64,000 nt of DNA from assembly GCF_016313185.1 (NCBI RefSeq), contig NZ_CP066218.1:5642001-5706000 (forward strand). Direction: 5' to 3'. Numbering within the stretch: the stretch's first letter is position 1; every line of letters begins with the position of its first letter. The DNA comes from Mycolicibacterium baixiangningiae. Lineage in GTDB: Bacteria > Actinomycetota > Actinomycetes > Mycobacteriales > Mycobacteriaceae. The notes under the pieces were generated by a model. The model did not search any database, was not told the origin of the DNA, and was given only the letters and a program-made list of their open reading frames with translations. This document shows, in pieces, positions 30,996-39,141 of this stretch. Made by a program: the position numbers and the translations under genes.

Positions 30996-31739
30996 TCAGC
31001 CGGCGGAATCCCGCAGGATCTGGCGCAGCCGGTCGAGCGGATCCGCGCCGCGCGGGTTCAGTTGGCGCGGGGCGTCGGGTTCGGCATCGGCGTCGGCGGT
31101 GCCACCGGGCGCCCCGGCCGTTGGTGGCGGAGGGGGTGGTGGAGGTGGTGGCGGCGGCGGTGGCGGTGCGACCGGTGGCGCGTTGCGCAGCCCGTCGATC
31201 TTCGCCTGGAGCCGGGGAGCGGTGTCAGCCCGGACGGTGCGGCGTTGTTCGTCGGGGTCGGAGTTACCTGCGAAGCAGTTCGCCGGTGCCTGGTCGACGA
31301 TTCCGAGCGCCTGCGTGTAGAGGTCGCGGGCGTCGGCGTTGCGGCCGATGAAGGCGGCGTCGTCGGCCCGGCGTTCGCGGACCAGTGCGAGGTTCACCCG
31401 CACGGGGCAGGACCGCTCGGCCGGAGTGCTCGCGAGGGCCTCGGCGAACGAGGCGTCGGAGTCGTCGAGCCGGCGTTCGAAAACGGCTGAGAGTCCCTTG
31501 ACGAACGGCGCTTTCGCGGGTTCGACGATGTTGGCGACTCCGAGGACGGCCGCGTCGGCGGCCAACGCGTCGGCGTCGCGGTCGGCGTAGTCGCCCACCG
31601 CGGCGTTGCCTGCGAGCACCACCGACAGCAGCTTGACGATGACCAGCACGGTGACCAGCGTCAGGGGCGCGCTCCAGAGCAGCAGGCGCCGCCGCATCCG
31701 CAGCCGCGCCGGCAACGGGCCGGTCTTGCGGCGCCTCAC
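30996..31739 (-). CDS. TPR-like membrane protein of the MoxR operon
   Basis: A 247-residue protein with a basic N-terminus, one membrane helix (LLLWSAPLTLVTVLVIVKLL), an external helical-repeat region (ERRLDDSDASFAEALAST, NADARDLYTQALGIVDQA) and a tail containing about 15 consecutive prolines (near 191-205). Short tetratricopeptide proteins commonly end MoxR/VWA operons. The GTG start overlaps the stop of the preceding gene by 4 bases. Function unknown; a scaffold for the neighbouring VWA proteins is inferred. Confidence 0.7.
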   Translation of the reverse strand: MRRRKTGPLPARLRMRRRLLLWSAPLTLVTVLVIVKLLSVVLAGNAAVGDYADRDADALAADAAVLGVANIVEPAKAPFVKGLSAVFERRLDDSDASFAEALASTPAERSCPVRVNLALVRERRADDAAFIGRNADARDLYTQALGIVDQAPANCFAGNSDPDEQRRTVRADTAPRLQAKIDGLRNAPPVAPPPPPPPPPPPPPPPTAGAPGGTADADAEPDAPRQLNPRGADPLDRLRQILRDSAG

Positions 31740-32629
31740 GACAGCACATCCCGTCGGGCCACCCGGCTCTGGCGCAATTCCCGCACGCTGAGCCAGATCT
31801 CACCGAGTAGCAACGCCGCGGCCAGCAGGCACAGCAGCCAGTACAGTTCGCGGCGCGAGCCGGTAGGGACGGCTTCGGTCGCCTCGGCGGTGTCCGAACG
31901 CACCTCGAGTGGCGGGAGTTCACCGCCGGATCGGCGATCGAGATAGGGCACGCCGAGGTCCTCTGCGATGCTCCGCAGGGTGGCTTCGTCGATCACACCG
32001 TCCGCCGGGTGGCCCAGCACCGCTCCCCCGCTCACCGAATCGGTCGGTACGTCGACACCGGCCTGCGGAGCGGGTGCGCCCGGCGCCCCCGCACCGGCGT
32101 AGACCACGAGGTTCTGCGAGCCGGGATACTGCTGGGCGGCCTGGATCAGCTGATACCGCAGGATGTTCCCCGGTGCGGCGGCATCCGCGCGGGCCGGATC
32201 TCCCGGCGGCAGGGCGACCATGGCGTCCACCACGGGCTGCAGGCTCCACACGTCCTGCGACAGCGGCCAGGCCAGGGTGGGCCCGGGCGCGAAGGTGATC
32301 ACCGCGAAGCGGGCCTCGGGATACCGCTCGAGCAGCGCGTCGATGTCGGACCGCGCGTCCACGGTCCGGTCGAGGACGACGAAGACGTTGGTGTTCGCAC
32401 CGCTCCCGCGCTCGCCCGTGTCCTCGGCGGCCGCGGTGATCGCCGGGCGGGTGGTGGCCAGCAGCAGCAGCGCGACCGCGAGAGTCATTGCCGCCCAGCG
32501 TCCCAGCGCACGCCGGCGGTGCGCACCCGTCGCGGCCAGAACCTGACGCAACGTGACCAGCCGGGCACCGACGAGGGCCACCGCGACGACGGCGAAGATC
32601 GCGAACGGGATGATCGGTTCGAACGTCAC
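31736..32629 (-). CDS. VWA-like membrane protein of the MoxR operon (distal)
   Basis: A protein of about 297 residues. Two N-terminal membrane helices are followed by a von Willebrand A-like domain (ANTNVFVVLDRTVDARSDID ... ARFAVITFAPGP) and a C-terminal helix (YWLLCLLAAALLLGEIWLSV), the BatA/BatB-like layout. The MIDAS motif DxSxS is degenerate (DRTVD), so metal binding is doubtful. GTG 32629 overlaps the upstream stop in a GTGA; the frame continues a few codons further but that is unlikely to be used. Confidence 0.75.
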   Translation of the reverse strand: MTFEPIIPFAIFAVVAVALVGARLVTLRQVLAATGAHRRRALGRWAAMTLAVALLLLATTRPAITAAAEDTGERGSGANTNVFVVLDRTVDARSDIDALLERYPEARFAVITFAPGPTLAWPLSQDVWSLQPVVDAMVALPPGDPARADAAAPGNILRYQLIQAAQQYPGSQNLVVYAGAGAPGAPAPQAGVDVPTDSVSGGAVLGHPADGVIDEATLRSIAEDLGVPYLDRRSGGELPPLEVRSDTAEATEAVPTGSRRELYWLLCLLAAALLLGEIWLSVRELRQSRVARRDVLS

Positions 32630-33612
32630 CGGCGCAACACCACCAGCGTCACACACAGCAGTGCGGCGGACACCAGCACGACGGCCAGCGCCGGCACCGG
32701 CGCATCCTGCGCCTGGCCGGTCACCCGGGTTCCGTCGTCGAGGACGAGCGGTACCGGACGGCTGTCGATCCGCGCCAATCCGTCCTGGACGGCGGATTCG
32801 GTGGCGGCGACGGTGAACTGTCCCCCGGTCTGGTCGGCCAGTGCCCGCAGCGCCGCATCCTCACCCGAGGTGATCACGTTGACCTGGGCGCCCGCGGCGT
32901 CGGCCAGCTCGGCGACCCGTTGCGCGTCGAAGAGCGCGGGCCGCGGCTCCTCCGGGCCCCGCAGCGCCGGCGGTCCGAGGTAGATCACCGAACGGCGGTG
33001 AGAGCTCTTCTGTTCGAAGTCCGGAAAACCGGTGAGACACAATGACAGGACGTCGTCGACGCTGGGTGCGTAGTCGGTGTAGGTGATCGGCGCGGTGAAC
33101 TGGTCGATCATCCCCGGATCCGGGTCGGGCACCTCGGACGCCCGGGCCAGGTCGCCGAATCTGCCTGCGGCGTACTGATAGTCGCGGGTGAGCGGCACGA
33201 CGCGGGAGTTCACCGACGTCAGACCGATGCGCTGGGTCTGGTAGGTGCCGGCCTGCTGGGCGAAGTGACGGAGCAGGGCTCCGGTGGCCGGGTCGGTGAG
33301 CGGGGATGCGACACACAGCATCACGTCTTCGGGGTGGGCGCGTTCGAAGCTGTCGTCCGCGCCGGTCGGGCGTGCGGCGGCGGCCACGGCCGCGCCGAAG
33401 AGCACCACCAGCAGGACCAGCGTGGCGACGGTGGACACCGACCGCAACCGTGCGGCGCGGGCGTATTCCGGCAGCCGGATCAGCCGGGCGATGTTGGCCA
33501 GCGGCCGCAGGCTGCCCCGTTCCGGCGACAGCGGGAGCAGTGTGGCGAGCACGAAACACGCGATCAGCGCCAACAATCCGGCGACGGCGATGGGCACCCA
33601 TCTCAGATCCAT
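32626..33612 (-). CDS. VWA-like membrane protein of the MoxR operon (proximal)
   Basis: A 328-residue protein with two N-terminal membrane helices, a long extracytoplasmic VWA-like domain (from about 90 to 290) and a last helix ending LVVLRR. The first strand of the domain reads EDVMLCVASPL, without the DxSxS MIDAS triad, so this copy is also degenerate. It would face the periplasmic side as part of a MoxR-assisted complex. The ATG overlaps the end of the preceding gene by 10 bases. Confidence 0.72.
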   Translation of the reverse strand: MDLRWVPIAVAGLLALIACFVLATLLPLSPERGSLRPLANIARLIRLPEYARAARLRSVSTVATLVLLVVLFGAAVAAAARPTGADDSFERAHPEDVMLCVASPLTDPATGALLRHFAQQAGTYQTQRIGLTSVNSRVVPLTRDYQYAAGRFGDLARASEVPDPDPGMIDQFTAPITYTDYAPSVDDVLSLCLTGFPDFEQKSSHRRSVIYLGPPALRGPEEPRPALFDAQRVAELADAAGAQVNVITSGEDAALRALADQTGGQFTVAATESAVQDGLARIDSRPVPLVLDDGTRVTGQAQDAPVPALAVVLVSAALLCVTLVVLRR

Positions 33613-34106
33613 GTGCGAACCAGTTCCTGAGCCCGCGCGCTGAGGTCCGCGACGTCGGCGTGCGCGTCGTCGTTGTGAGCGTCGTCGTTGTGAGCGTCGT
33701 CGTTGAACCGCATCTCACCCAGTTCCGAGAGCACGGGCGCGGCCGCGCCCACGCTGCTGGCGGCGAGGGCGTCGAGTTGCATGTACTGCGCGCGGACACC
33801 GGTCGCCTGGTGCAGGAAGCTGCGCAGCGTGCTGCTGATGGCGGCGCAGGCTTCGGGCGCCGACATCCTTCCCGACTCGTGCTCGGCGGTGATGTCAGCG
33901 ATCCGGCCGGCGTACCGTCGCCGCAGCAGCCCCGAGTGCAGCGGGCCGATGACCGGGCGGCCGCGCAGCTTGTCCGATGGCAGCGTTGCCACGAAAACCA
34001 CGACGTACCAGGCGATCACGAGAATCAGCAGGAGAAGCGCCACCCACAACCACAGAGTGGAGTACGGCGTCGGCCCCATCACATGCCGCAGGAGCTCATC
34101 CGGCAC
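33603..34106 (-). CDS. DUF4381-like membrane protein of the MoxR operon
   Basis: A 167-residue protein with one N-terminal membrane helix (LWLWVALLLLILVIAWYVVV) and a helical cytosolic domain (ADITAEHESGRMSAPEACAA), the layout of the small DUF4381-type proteins between DUF58 and VWA genes. Near the C-terminus NDDAH is repeated three times, encoded by a 15-bp tandem repeat. The GTG start lies 11 bases inside the DUF58 gene. Confidence 0.65.
   Translation of the reverse strand: MPDELLRHVMGPTPYSTLWLWVALLLLILVIAWYVVVFVATLPSDKLRGRPVIGPLHSGLLRRRYAGRIADITAEHESGRMSAPEACAAISSTLRSFLHQATGVRAQYMQLDALAASSVGAAAPVLSELGEMRFNDDAHNDDAHNDDAHADVADLSARAQELVRTWI
33666..33705 (+). repeat. 15-bp tandem repeat in the DUF4381-like gene
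   Basis: GTCGTCGTTGTGAGC occurs at 33666-33680 and 33681-33695 and partly again at 33696-33705. On the coding (minus) strand it encodes NDDAHNDDAHNDDAH. Confidence 0.8.
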
Positions 34107-34965
34107 GGGCGAGCACCTCGGTGAGGGCGACGAGCTCGCGCCGGATGTCGTCGCTGCCGGCGACGGTCGCGTACGGGACCGCGTGCCGGCTCAGCAACGC
34201 GTCCAGACGCCGGATACGGGCCTTCTCGGCGCGGCGGTAGGCAGCCACCACCCGTCGCCCGAGTGTGGCGCCGTTGAGGACGACCTTGCCGGTCGAGACG
34301 TCGTACCCGTCACCGTCTTCCGGCCCGCCGATCGGCGACAGATCCGACACCATGACCCACATGATGTCGTGGCGGGCGGACAGCCGGCCCAGCATCTCGT
34401 CGAGGCGCGGGGTGCTGTCCGGTTCGTCGGACACTACGACGATGAGCCGGCTGTGACCGTAATGCGTTGCGACGTACTCGAGTTGGGAGGTGATGTCGCT
34501 GGGCCCCGGATCGTCGAGGCTGTGGGAGTACCAGCGGTGCAGCAGGCTCTCGATGTGGTTCTCACCGCGGCGGGCCGGGATGTTGGCGCAACCGCGCGCA
34601 TCACCGAGGACCATCCCGACCTCGTCCGAGCGGTTCATGCTGATCAGGCCGATCGCACCCATGACGTGCGCGGCGACATCGCGTTTGCACTCACCGCCGG
34701 GCGACAGTGCGGACATGTTGCGGCCGGCGTCGGCGACCAACAGGATCTTGTGGTGTTTCTCGGAGACGAACCGCTTGATCAGCACGCTGCCCGAGCGGGC
34801 CGAGGCTTTCCAGTCGATGTCGCGCACGTCGTCACCCGGGACGTACGGGCGCAGGTCGTCGAATTCGAGGCTGCGGGTGTGCAACAGCGCGTAGCGGCCG
34901 CCGTCGAGCAACCCTCGGGTGTCCTTGCCGAAGTGCGCCCGGGCCCGGTTCAGGTGCGTGCCCAC
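34096..34965 (-). CDS. DUF58 domain protein
   Basis: A 289-residue soluble protein of the DUF58 family, the usual partner of MoxR ATPases. The family signature YVPGDDVRDIDWKASARSG is at 41-59, and a VWA-like core follows (ILLVADAGRNMSALSPG). It starts 4 bases after the MoxR stop. Its role in chaperoning or activating the VWA proteins is known only by analogy. Confidence 0.88.
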   Translation of the reverse strand: MGTHLNRARAHFGKDTRGLLDGGRYALLHTRSLEFDDLRPYVPGDDVRDIDWKASARSGSVLIKRFVSEKHHKILLVADAGRNMSALSPGGECKRDVAAHVMGAIGLISMNRSDEVGMVLGDARGCANIPARRGENHIESLLHRWYSHSLDDPGPSDITSQLEYVATHYGHSRLIVVVSDEPDSTPRLDEMLGRLSARHDIMWVMVSDLSPIGGPEDGDGYDVSTGKVVLNGATLGRRVVAAYRRAEKARIRRLDALLSRHAVPYATVAGSDDIRRELVALTEVLARAG

Positions 34966-34969
34966 GGGG

Positions 34970-35971
34970 TCAGGGCACCCGCACGGCCTGGAGCACGGCG
35001 TCGACGACCCGGTCCCCGGTGACGTCGGCGTTGGCCGCTTCGAATCCCAGGATCAGCCGGTGGCGCAGTACGCGGTGCGTCACCGCGGCGACGTCGTCGG
35101 GCAGCACGTGTGCGCGTCCCGCCAGCACCGCATGCGCGCGTGCGGCCTGGCACAGCGCGATCGTGGCGCGGGGGCTCGCCCCGTAGGCGACGAACCGGGC
35201 GATCTGCTTCGGCAGGTGCTGCTCGGGCCGGCGGGTCACCTCGACCAGTCGGCTCGCGTACTGCACCAGCACCCGGTCCATGTGGACGTGCCGCACCACG
35301 TGCTGCGCGCGCCGCACGTCGTCGAGTCCGACGACGGGCGGCGTGTGGTGGTCGCTGTCGTAGAGGCCCGCGTCGATGCGCGCCATCACCTCGACCTCTT
35401 CGTCGACCGACGGGTACTGCAGCAGGTCCTTGATCATGAACCGGTCCGTCTGCGCCTCGGAGAGGGGATACGTGCCCTCCTGGTCGACCGGGTTCTGGGT
35501 GGCGATCACCAGGAACGGTTCCGGAAGCGGATAGACCTGACCCGCGATCGTCGTCTGGCGCTCCTCCATCGCCTCGAGCATCGCGCTCTGCGTCTTGGCG
35601 CTGGAGCGGTTAATCTCGTCGAGCAGCACGATGTTGGCGTGCACGGGGCCGAGCTGGGTGACGAAGCGGTTGGTGGCCGAATCGTAGATCTGGGTGCCGA
35701 TGATGTCGCTGGGCAACAGGTCGGGTGTGCACTGGATGCGCTGGAAGGCACCGTCGATGGCGGCGGCGATCACGCGTGCGGCGGTGGTCTTCGCCAGCCC
35801 GGGCACACTCTCGATCAGCACATGGCCGCCGGTCAGCAGGCCGATCAGCAACGATTCGCGCAGGTTCTGCTGCCCGACCACTTTCGCGGCGAAGGCGTCG
35901 CCGACCGCGCGCACGATGCGCTGCGTTTCGGCCAGGGATTGCTGATCAGGTCGTATACGTGCGGCAGTCAT
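34970..35971 (-). CDS. MoxR-family AAA+ ATPase
   Basis: A 333-residue AAA+ (AAA_3) ATPase. Walker A is ESVPGLAKTT (54-63) and Walker B LLDEINRS (116-123), followed by the characteristic MLEAMEERQTTIAG insert, sensor 1 IATQNPVDQEGTYPLSEAQ (with DRFMI) and a C-terminal lid domain. MoxR proteins act as hexameric chaperones that help metal insertion or assembly of VWA-domain proteins. It is the first of six overlapping minus-strand genes (MoxR, DUF58, DUF4381-like, two VWA-like, TPR-like). M. tuberculosis has several moxR loci; which one this corresponds to was not determined. Confidence 0.92.
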   Translation of the reverse strand: MTAARIRPDQQSLAETQRIVRAVGDAFAAKVVGQQNLRESLLIGLLTGGHVLIESVPGLAKTTAARVIAAAIDGAFQRIQCTPDLLPSDIIGTQIYDSATNRFVTQLGPVHANIVLLDEINRSSAKTQSAMLEAMEERQTTIAGQVYPLPEPFLVIATQNPVDQEGTYPLSEAQTDRFMIKDLLQYPSVDEEVEVMARIDAGLYDSDHHTPPVVGLDDVRRAQHVVRHVHMDRVLVQYASRLVEVTRRPEQHLPKQIARFVAYGASPRATIALCQAARAHAVLAGRAHVLPDDVAAVTHRVLRHRLILGFEAANADVTGDRVVDAVLQAVRVP

Positions 35972-36083
35972 ATCCGGCGTGGATTACCCCTACCTGCAGT
36001 TCTCACACCTGTGTCCGGCCCGATCGGCTACGCCGAAGGCGAACAACCGCCATGATCGCCGCCGGTCTGGAAGCGTCGGCGCG

Positions 36084-36809
36084 ATGACGACGGTATCGCT
36101 GCGCCGCTCGATCGGCGACGTCACCTTCGACCACGTCCTCGTGTCACCGCAGGACCCGAGCGGCGACGGGCGCGATGCCCCAACGGTGTTGGTGTTCCAT
36201 GGGATGGAGGGCCGCAGCGACGCCCAACTCGCGATCGCCGAACGCCTGACGCAGTGGGGTCATCAGGCGATCGCCGTCGACCTGTTCGGTGAGGCGGTGA
36301 GCGCGGGCGGCGCGCAGCGGTGCGCCGACGAGATGACCGCGTTCCTCGCCGACCGGGGCGGGCTGGCCGACCGGTTGTCGGCGGTGCTCACCGCGTTGAC
36401 CGACGTGCCGGAGGTGAACCGCGACGCGATGGCGGCGATCGGCTTCTGCTTCGGCGGCCTGTGCGTCCTCGACCTGGCCCGAGCCGGGCACCCGTTGCGG
36501 GCGGTGGTGAGTTTCCACGGGCTGCTGACGGCGCCGGACCGGCCGGTCGACGGGGCAATCCCGGCGCGGATCGCGGTCCACCACGGGTGGGACGATCCGT
36601 TCGCGCCGCCGGAGGATGTGGTGGCACTCGGGCGCGAGCTCACCGCCCGCGGCGCGGATTGGCAGGTGCACACCTACGGGGGTGCGATGCACGCGTTCAT
36701 GGCTCCGTTCGCCGACCAGCCCGAGCGAGGCATCCAGTACCACCCCGTCGTGGCCGACCGGGCGTGGCGAGCGCTGGGCGTTTTCCTGGGCGAGAACTTT
36801 CCCCGCTGA
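36084..36809 (+). CDS. Dienelactone hydrolase family protein
   Basis: A 241-residue alpha/beta hydrolase. The triad is Cys122 in GFCFGG (cysteine nucleophile, typical of dienelactone hydrolase), an Asp in GWDDPF (170/171) and His203 in GAMHAF. Such enzymes open lactones from aromatic degradation, but many members act on other esters. ATG 36084 starts the protein core; the frame is open further upstream without a better start. No aromatic-degradation genes are adjacent, so the substrate is unknown. Confidence 0.85.
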   Translation: MTTVSLRRSIGDVTFDHVLVSPQDPSGDGRDAPTVLVFHGMEGRSDAQLAIAERLTQWGHQAIAVDLFGEAVSAGGAQRCADEMTAFLADRGGLADRLSAVLTALTDVPEVNRDAMAAIGFCFGGLCVLDLARAGHPLRAVVSFHGLLTAPDRPVDGAIPARIAVHHGWDDPFAPPEDVVALGRELTARGADWQVHTYGGAMHAFMAPFADQPERGIQYHPVVADRAWRALGVFLGENFPR

Positions 36810-36847
36810 CTGACGACATCACGACTAGGAGCCGCTGAACCGGCCCG

Positions 36848-37009
36848 CGATCCCGTCGTCTGGCGGCCGCCTTCCCCCACGCGACGATGGTCGAGGTGCC
36901 GCATGCGAGCACCTTCGTCGCGCTCGACGCCCCGCAGGCGGTGGCCGATGCGGTGACCGCGGTGTCGACGAGCGCCGCGGGCGCCCCAGTAATCGACTCA
37001 CCGCGATGA
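36848..37009 (+). pseudogene. C-terminal remnant of an alpha/beta hydrolase
   Basis: A 53-codon open stretch with no start translates to SRRLAAAFPHATMVEVPHAS followed by TFVALDAPQAVADAV, which reads like the end of an alpha/beta hydrolase, where the catalytic His normally lies in a GxGH motif; here the position reads ASTF, so the histidine is gone. An in-frame TGA at 36836 closes the upstream side. It lies between the dienelactone hydrolase gene and a repeat element, in an otherwise gene-free stretch of about 345 bases. Confidence 0.55.
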
Positions 37010-37043
37010 GATCCGTAGCGGCGTTTCGCACACCGCGCGCCCA

Positions 37044-37099
37044 TTTGGGTAACGCAGTGGCGGCCCCGGGCCCGGAATCCCGCCGTAGCGTTACGCAAA
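37044..37099. repeat. Dispersed intergenic inverted-repeat element, copy 2
   Basis: TTTGGGTAACGC (37044-37055) and GCGTTACGCAAA (37088-37099) are inverted repeats with one mismatch. The element shares TAACGCAGTGGCGG on the left side and GCGTTACGCAA plus TCGCG on the right with copy 1 at 19652-19705. It lies about 57 bases upstream of a TetR-family gene. Confidence 0.75.
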
Positions 37100-37143
37100 T
37101 CGCGCACCGGCCCCGTACCGTTCCCCCGGATCTGGGAGCGGGC

Positions 37144-37149
37144 TATCAT
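37144..37149 (+). promoter_or_regulatory. Candidate -10 element of the TetR gene (leaderless)
   Basis: TATCAT matches TANNNT and ends 6 nt before the GTG at 37156. There is no Shine-Dalgarno sequence, which supports a leaderless transcript. Confidence 0.45.
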
Positions 37150-37155
37150 TTCTGC

Positions 37156-37737
37156 GTGACTCCGCGGAACCGACGATCGGACGCGTTCGCCAATGTCCAC
37201 CGCATCGTCGCCGCCGCCCGCGAGGTGTTCGGCCGCGACGGGGACAGCGCCACGCTGAGCCAGGTGGCCGAGGCGGCCGGCGTCGCGAATGCCACGCTCT
37301 ACCGGCACTTCCCGAACCGCGGGGCGCTGGCGGCCGCCGTCTATGAGGACATCGTCGTCACCGACATCAAACCGGCGATCCTGGCGCTGGGCAGAGACGC
37401 ACCGCGCGCGGCGTTCATCGACGCGCTTGCCCATCTCGAGGACGTGATGTTCCGCCAGCGGCCCCTGCTCGCATCGATCGGCGACCTCGCGGACCTCACC
37501 GCACAGCTCTTCACCCGTGATCGTGAGCAGTTCGACGACATGATCATGCAGGCACAGGCGGCCGGTGAACTGCGTGCGGACCTCACGTCCGACGACGTGG
37601 CGACGTTCGTGGCGATGGTCACCACGGCGTCGGTGGCCATGAACCAGCCCCGCCCGATGCGGCGCCGCTACCTCAGCCTCATGTTCGACGCACTCAATCC
37701 CGTTGCGGCCGAACCGCTTACGCAGTCGGCCCGCTGA
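37156..37737 (+). CDS. TetR-family transcriptional regulator
   Basis: A 193-residue regulator. The N-terminal helix-turn-helix reads [20 protein letters not shown] followed by [15 protein letters not shown]; the ligand-binding domain is Ala/Leu-rich and unclassified. The GTG start is supported by a -10 hexamer 6 nt upstream. Its 3' end overlaps the convergent SRPBCC gene by 20 bases; the SRPBCC/SDR pair is a plausible target, but no obvious operator was found there. Confidence 0.87.
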   Translation: MTPRNRRSDAFANVHRIVAAAREVFGRDGDSATLSQVAEAAGVANATLYRHFPNRGALAAAVYEDIVVTDIKPAILALGRDAPRAAFIDALAHLEDVMFRQRPLLASIGDLADLTAQLFTRDREQFDDMIMQAQAAGELRADLTSDDVATFVAMVTTASVAMNQPRPMRRRYLSLMFDALNPVAAEPLTQSAR

Positions 37738-38197
37738 ACCGGTCCTGCAACCGGCGCAGCGTCTCGGTGATCCCTGCCGCGTTGCGTTTCGCGAACCCGG
37801 TGCGCTCGTAGTACCCGATCCGGTCCTTGACCGCACCGGTGTCCCGGTAGTCGAAGGTCTCCGTCACCCGCGTGCGGGTCGGCGAGATCTCCTCGAACTC
37901 GAACCGCCAGTGGTGGCCGAACGGATGCCGCCATTCGACGAGCCGATTAGGGTTGAGCGCGGTGACGGTACTGGTGATCCGGTACGGCACCCCGAACATC
38001 CGCATCTTCGTCGAGAAGCGAGACCCCGCAACCACATTCGCGGGCGCATCGATGTTCGCACCGACCGTTCCCGAGCCGTCGAACTCGTGATGCCGCTTCG
38101 GATCGGCGACCAGCGCGAACACCTCCGCCGCCGGCGCGTCCACCTCGACGGCCCGGCTCACCTGGTTCGGCCCGTTGTCCACCACCGAAACTGTCAT
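37718..38197 (-). CDS. SRPBCC (START/Bet v1-like) family protein
   Basis: A 159-residue protein with the helix-grip fold: [20 protein letters not shown], then a hydrophobic ligand cavity ([40 protein letters not shown]) and a last amphipathic helix. Such proteins bind or process hydrophobic ligands. The ATG overlaps the TGA of the upstream SDR gene (ATGA), indicating coupling, so it may act on the SDR product. Confidence 0.83.
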   Translation of the reverse strand: MTVSVVDNGPNQVSRAVEVDAPAAEVFALVADPKRHHEFDGSGTVGANIDAPANVVAGSRFSTKMRMFGVPYRITSTVTALNPNRLVEWRHPFGHHWRFEFEEISPTRTRVTETFDYRDTGAVKDRIGYYERTGFAKRNAAGITETLRRLQDRFSGPTA

Positions 38198-39030
38198 GAC
38201 ACCGCTTTCACGTCCAGCAGTTGCAGGCTGCGGTCCCACAGCCGTTCGGCCACTCCGGCGTCGTCGGCGAGTTTGTTCGCCCGGGCGACCTTGTGTTTGT
38301 AGTAGTACTGCCCGGATCGCCAGTCCACCCCCGGCGCAGCCGAGGCCAGCCACACCAGTTCGTCGCTGCCCTGTTCGGTCCCGATCAACGCGATGTGGCG
38401 CAGCGGGCCGCGGTAGAGCATTCCGTACAGCGGGTTCTTGACCTCGGCGCTGAAGTTCGACGCCACCGGCCCGGGATGGAATGCCGCGGTGGAGATGCCC
38501 GACGGGTGGTAGCGGCGGTGCAGTTCCTTGGTGAACAGGATGTTCGCCAGCTTCGACGTGCCGTAGGCCAGTGATCCGTTCTGCTGCTGCACCGCGTCGA
38601 GGTCGTCGAAGTCCACGCGGGCGAACTTGTTGGCCATGCTGGAGGTGTTGAGCACCGACGCCCCGGACTCGACGAGCCGGTCGAGTAGCAGCGTGGTCAG
38701 CAGCAGCGGCGCCAGATGGTTGACCTGGAACGTCTTCTCGAATCCGTCGACGGTCATCTCGCGGGTGTTCATCATCCCGCCGGCGTTGTTGGCCAGCACG
38801 TCGATGCGCGGGTAGGTCTCGAGCAGTCGCCGCGCGAGCTCGCGCACCTGCGCGAGGTCCGCGAAGTCGGCGACGAACGAATCCGCGCCCAGCGGACCGG
38901 CGACGGCCGCCGTCTTCTGCGGCGAGCGCCCCACCACGACGACGTTCTCACCGCTGCGGGTCAACCGCTTCGCCGCCGCGGCCCCGACACCGTCACTGGC
39001 GCCGGTGATGACGATCGTTCTTCCGGCCAC
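38194..39030 (-). CDS. Short-chain dehydrogenase/reductase
   Basis: A 278-residue NAD(P)-dependent oxidoreductase. The cofactor motif TGASDGVG is at residues 9-16, followed by VLANNAGG, the catalytic Ser in LNTSSMANK and the YGTSK Tyr/Lys pair. The layout resembles the retinol-dehydrogenase/WW-domain-oxidoreductase-like SDRs with a C-terminal substrate cap. Arg in VGRS at the end of beta-2 favours NADPH. It is followed by an SRPBCC gene with a 4-base overlap. Substrate unknown. Confidence 0.88.
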   Translation of the reverse strand: MAGRTIVITGASDGVGAAAAKRLTRSGENVVVVGRSPQKTAAVAGPLGADSFVADFADLAQVRELARRLLETYPRIDVLANNAGGMMNTREMTVDGFEKTFQVNHLAPLLLTTLLLDRLVESGASVLNTSSMANKFARVDFDDLDAVQQQNGSLAYGTSKLANILFTKELHRRYHPSGISTAAFHPGPVASNFSAEVKNPLYGMLYRGPLRHIALIGTEQGSDELVWLASAAPGVDWRSGQYYYKHKVARANKLADDAGVAERLWDRSLQLLDVKAVS

Positions 39031-39092
39031 AGGCCTGCCCCTCTCGTCGATCCTACGAGGGTAACGCGGGACTTCGGGGTCGCCATAGCAGA

Positions 39093-39130
39093 GAAGGTCG
39101 GCGCGCTCCTGTCGGAGCGCCCCGACCTTC
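39093..39130 (-). terminator. Hairpin terminator of the mmpS-mmpL operon
   Basis: A 17-bp stem with one mismatch (GAAGGTCGGCGCGCTCC at 39093-39109; GGAGCGCCCCGACCTTC at 39114-39130) and a 4-base loop, 12 bases after the MmpL stop on the minus strand. No strong T-tract follows, as is usual in mycobacteria. Confidence 0.7.
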
Positions 39131-39141
39131 GTCAGCTCATA

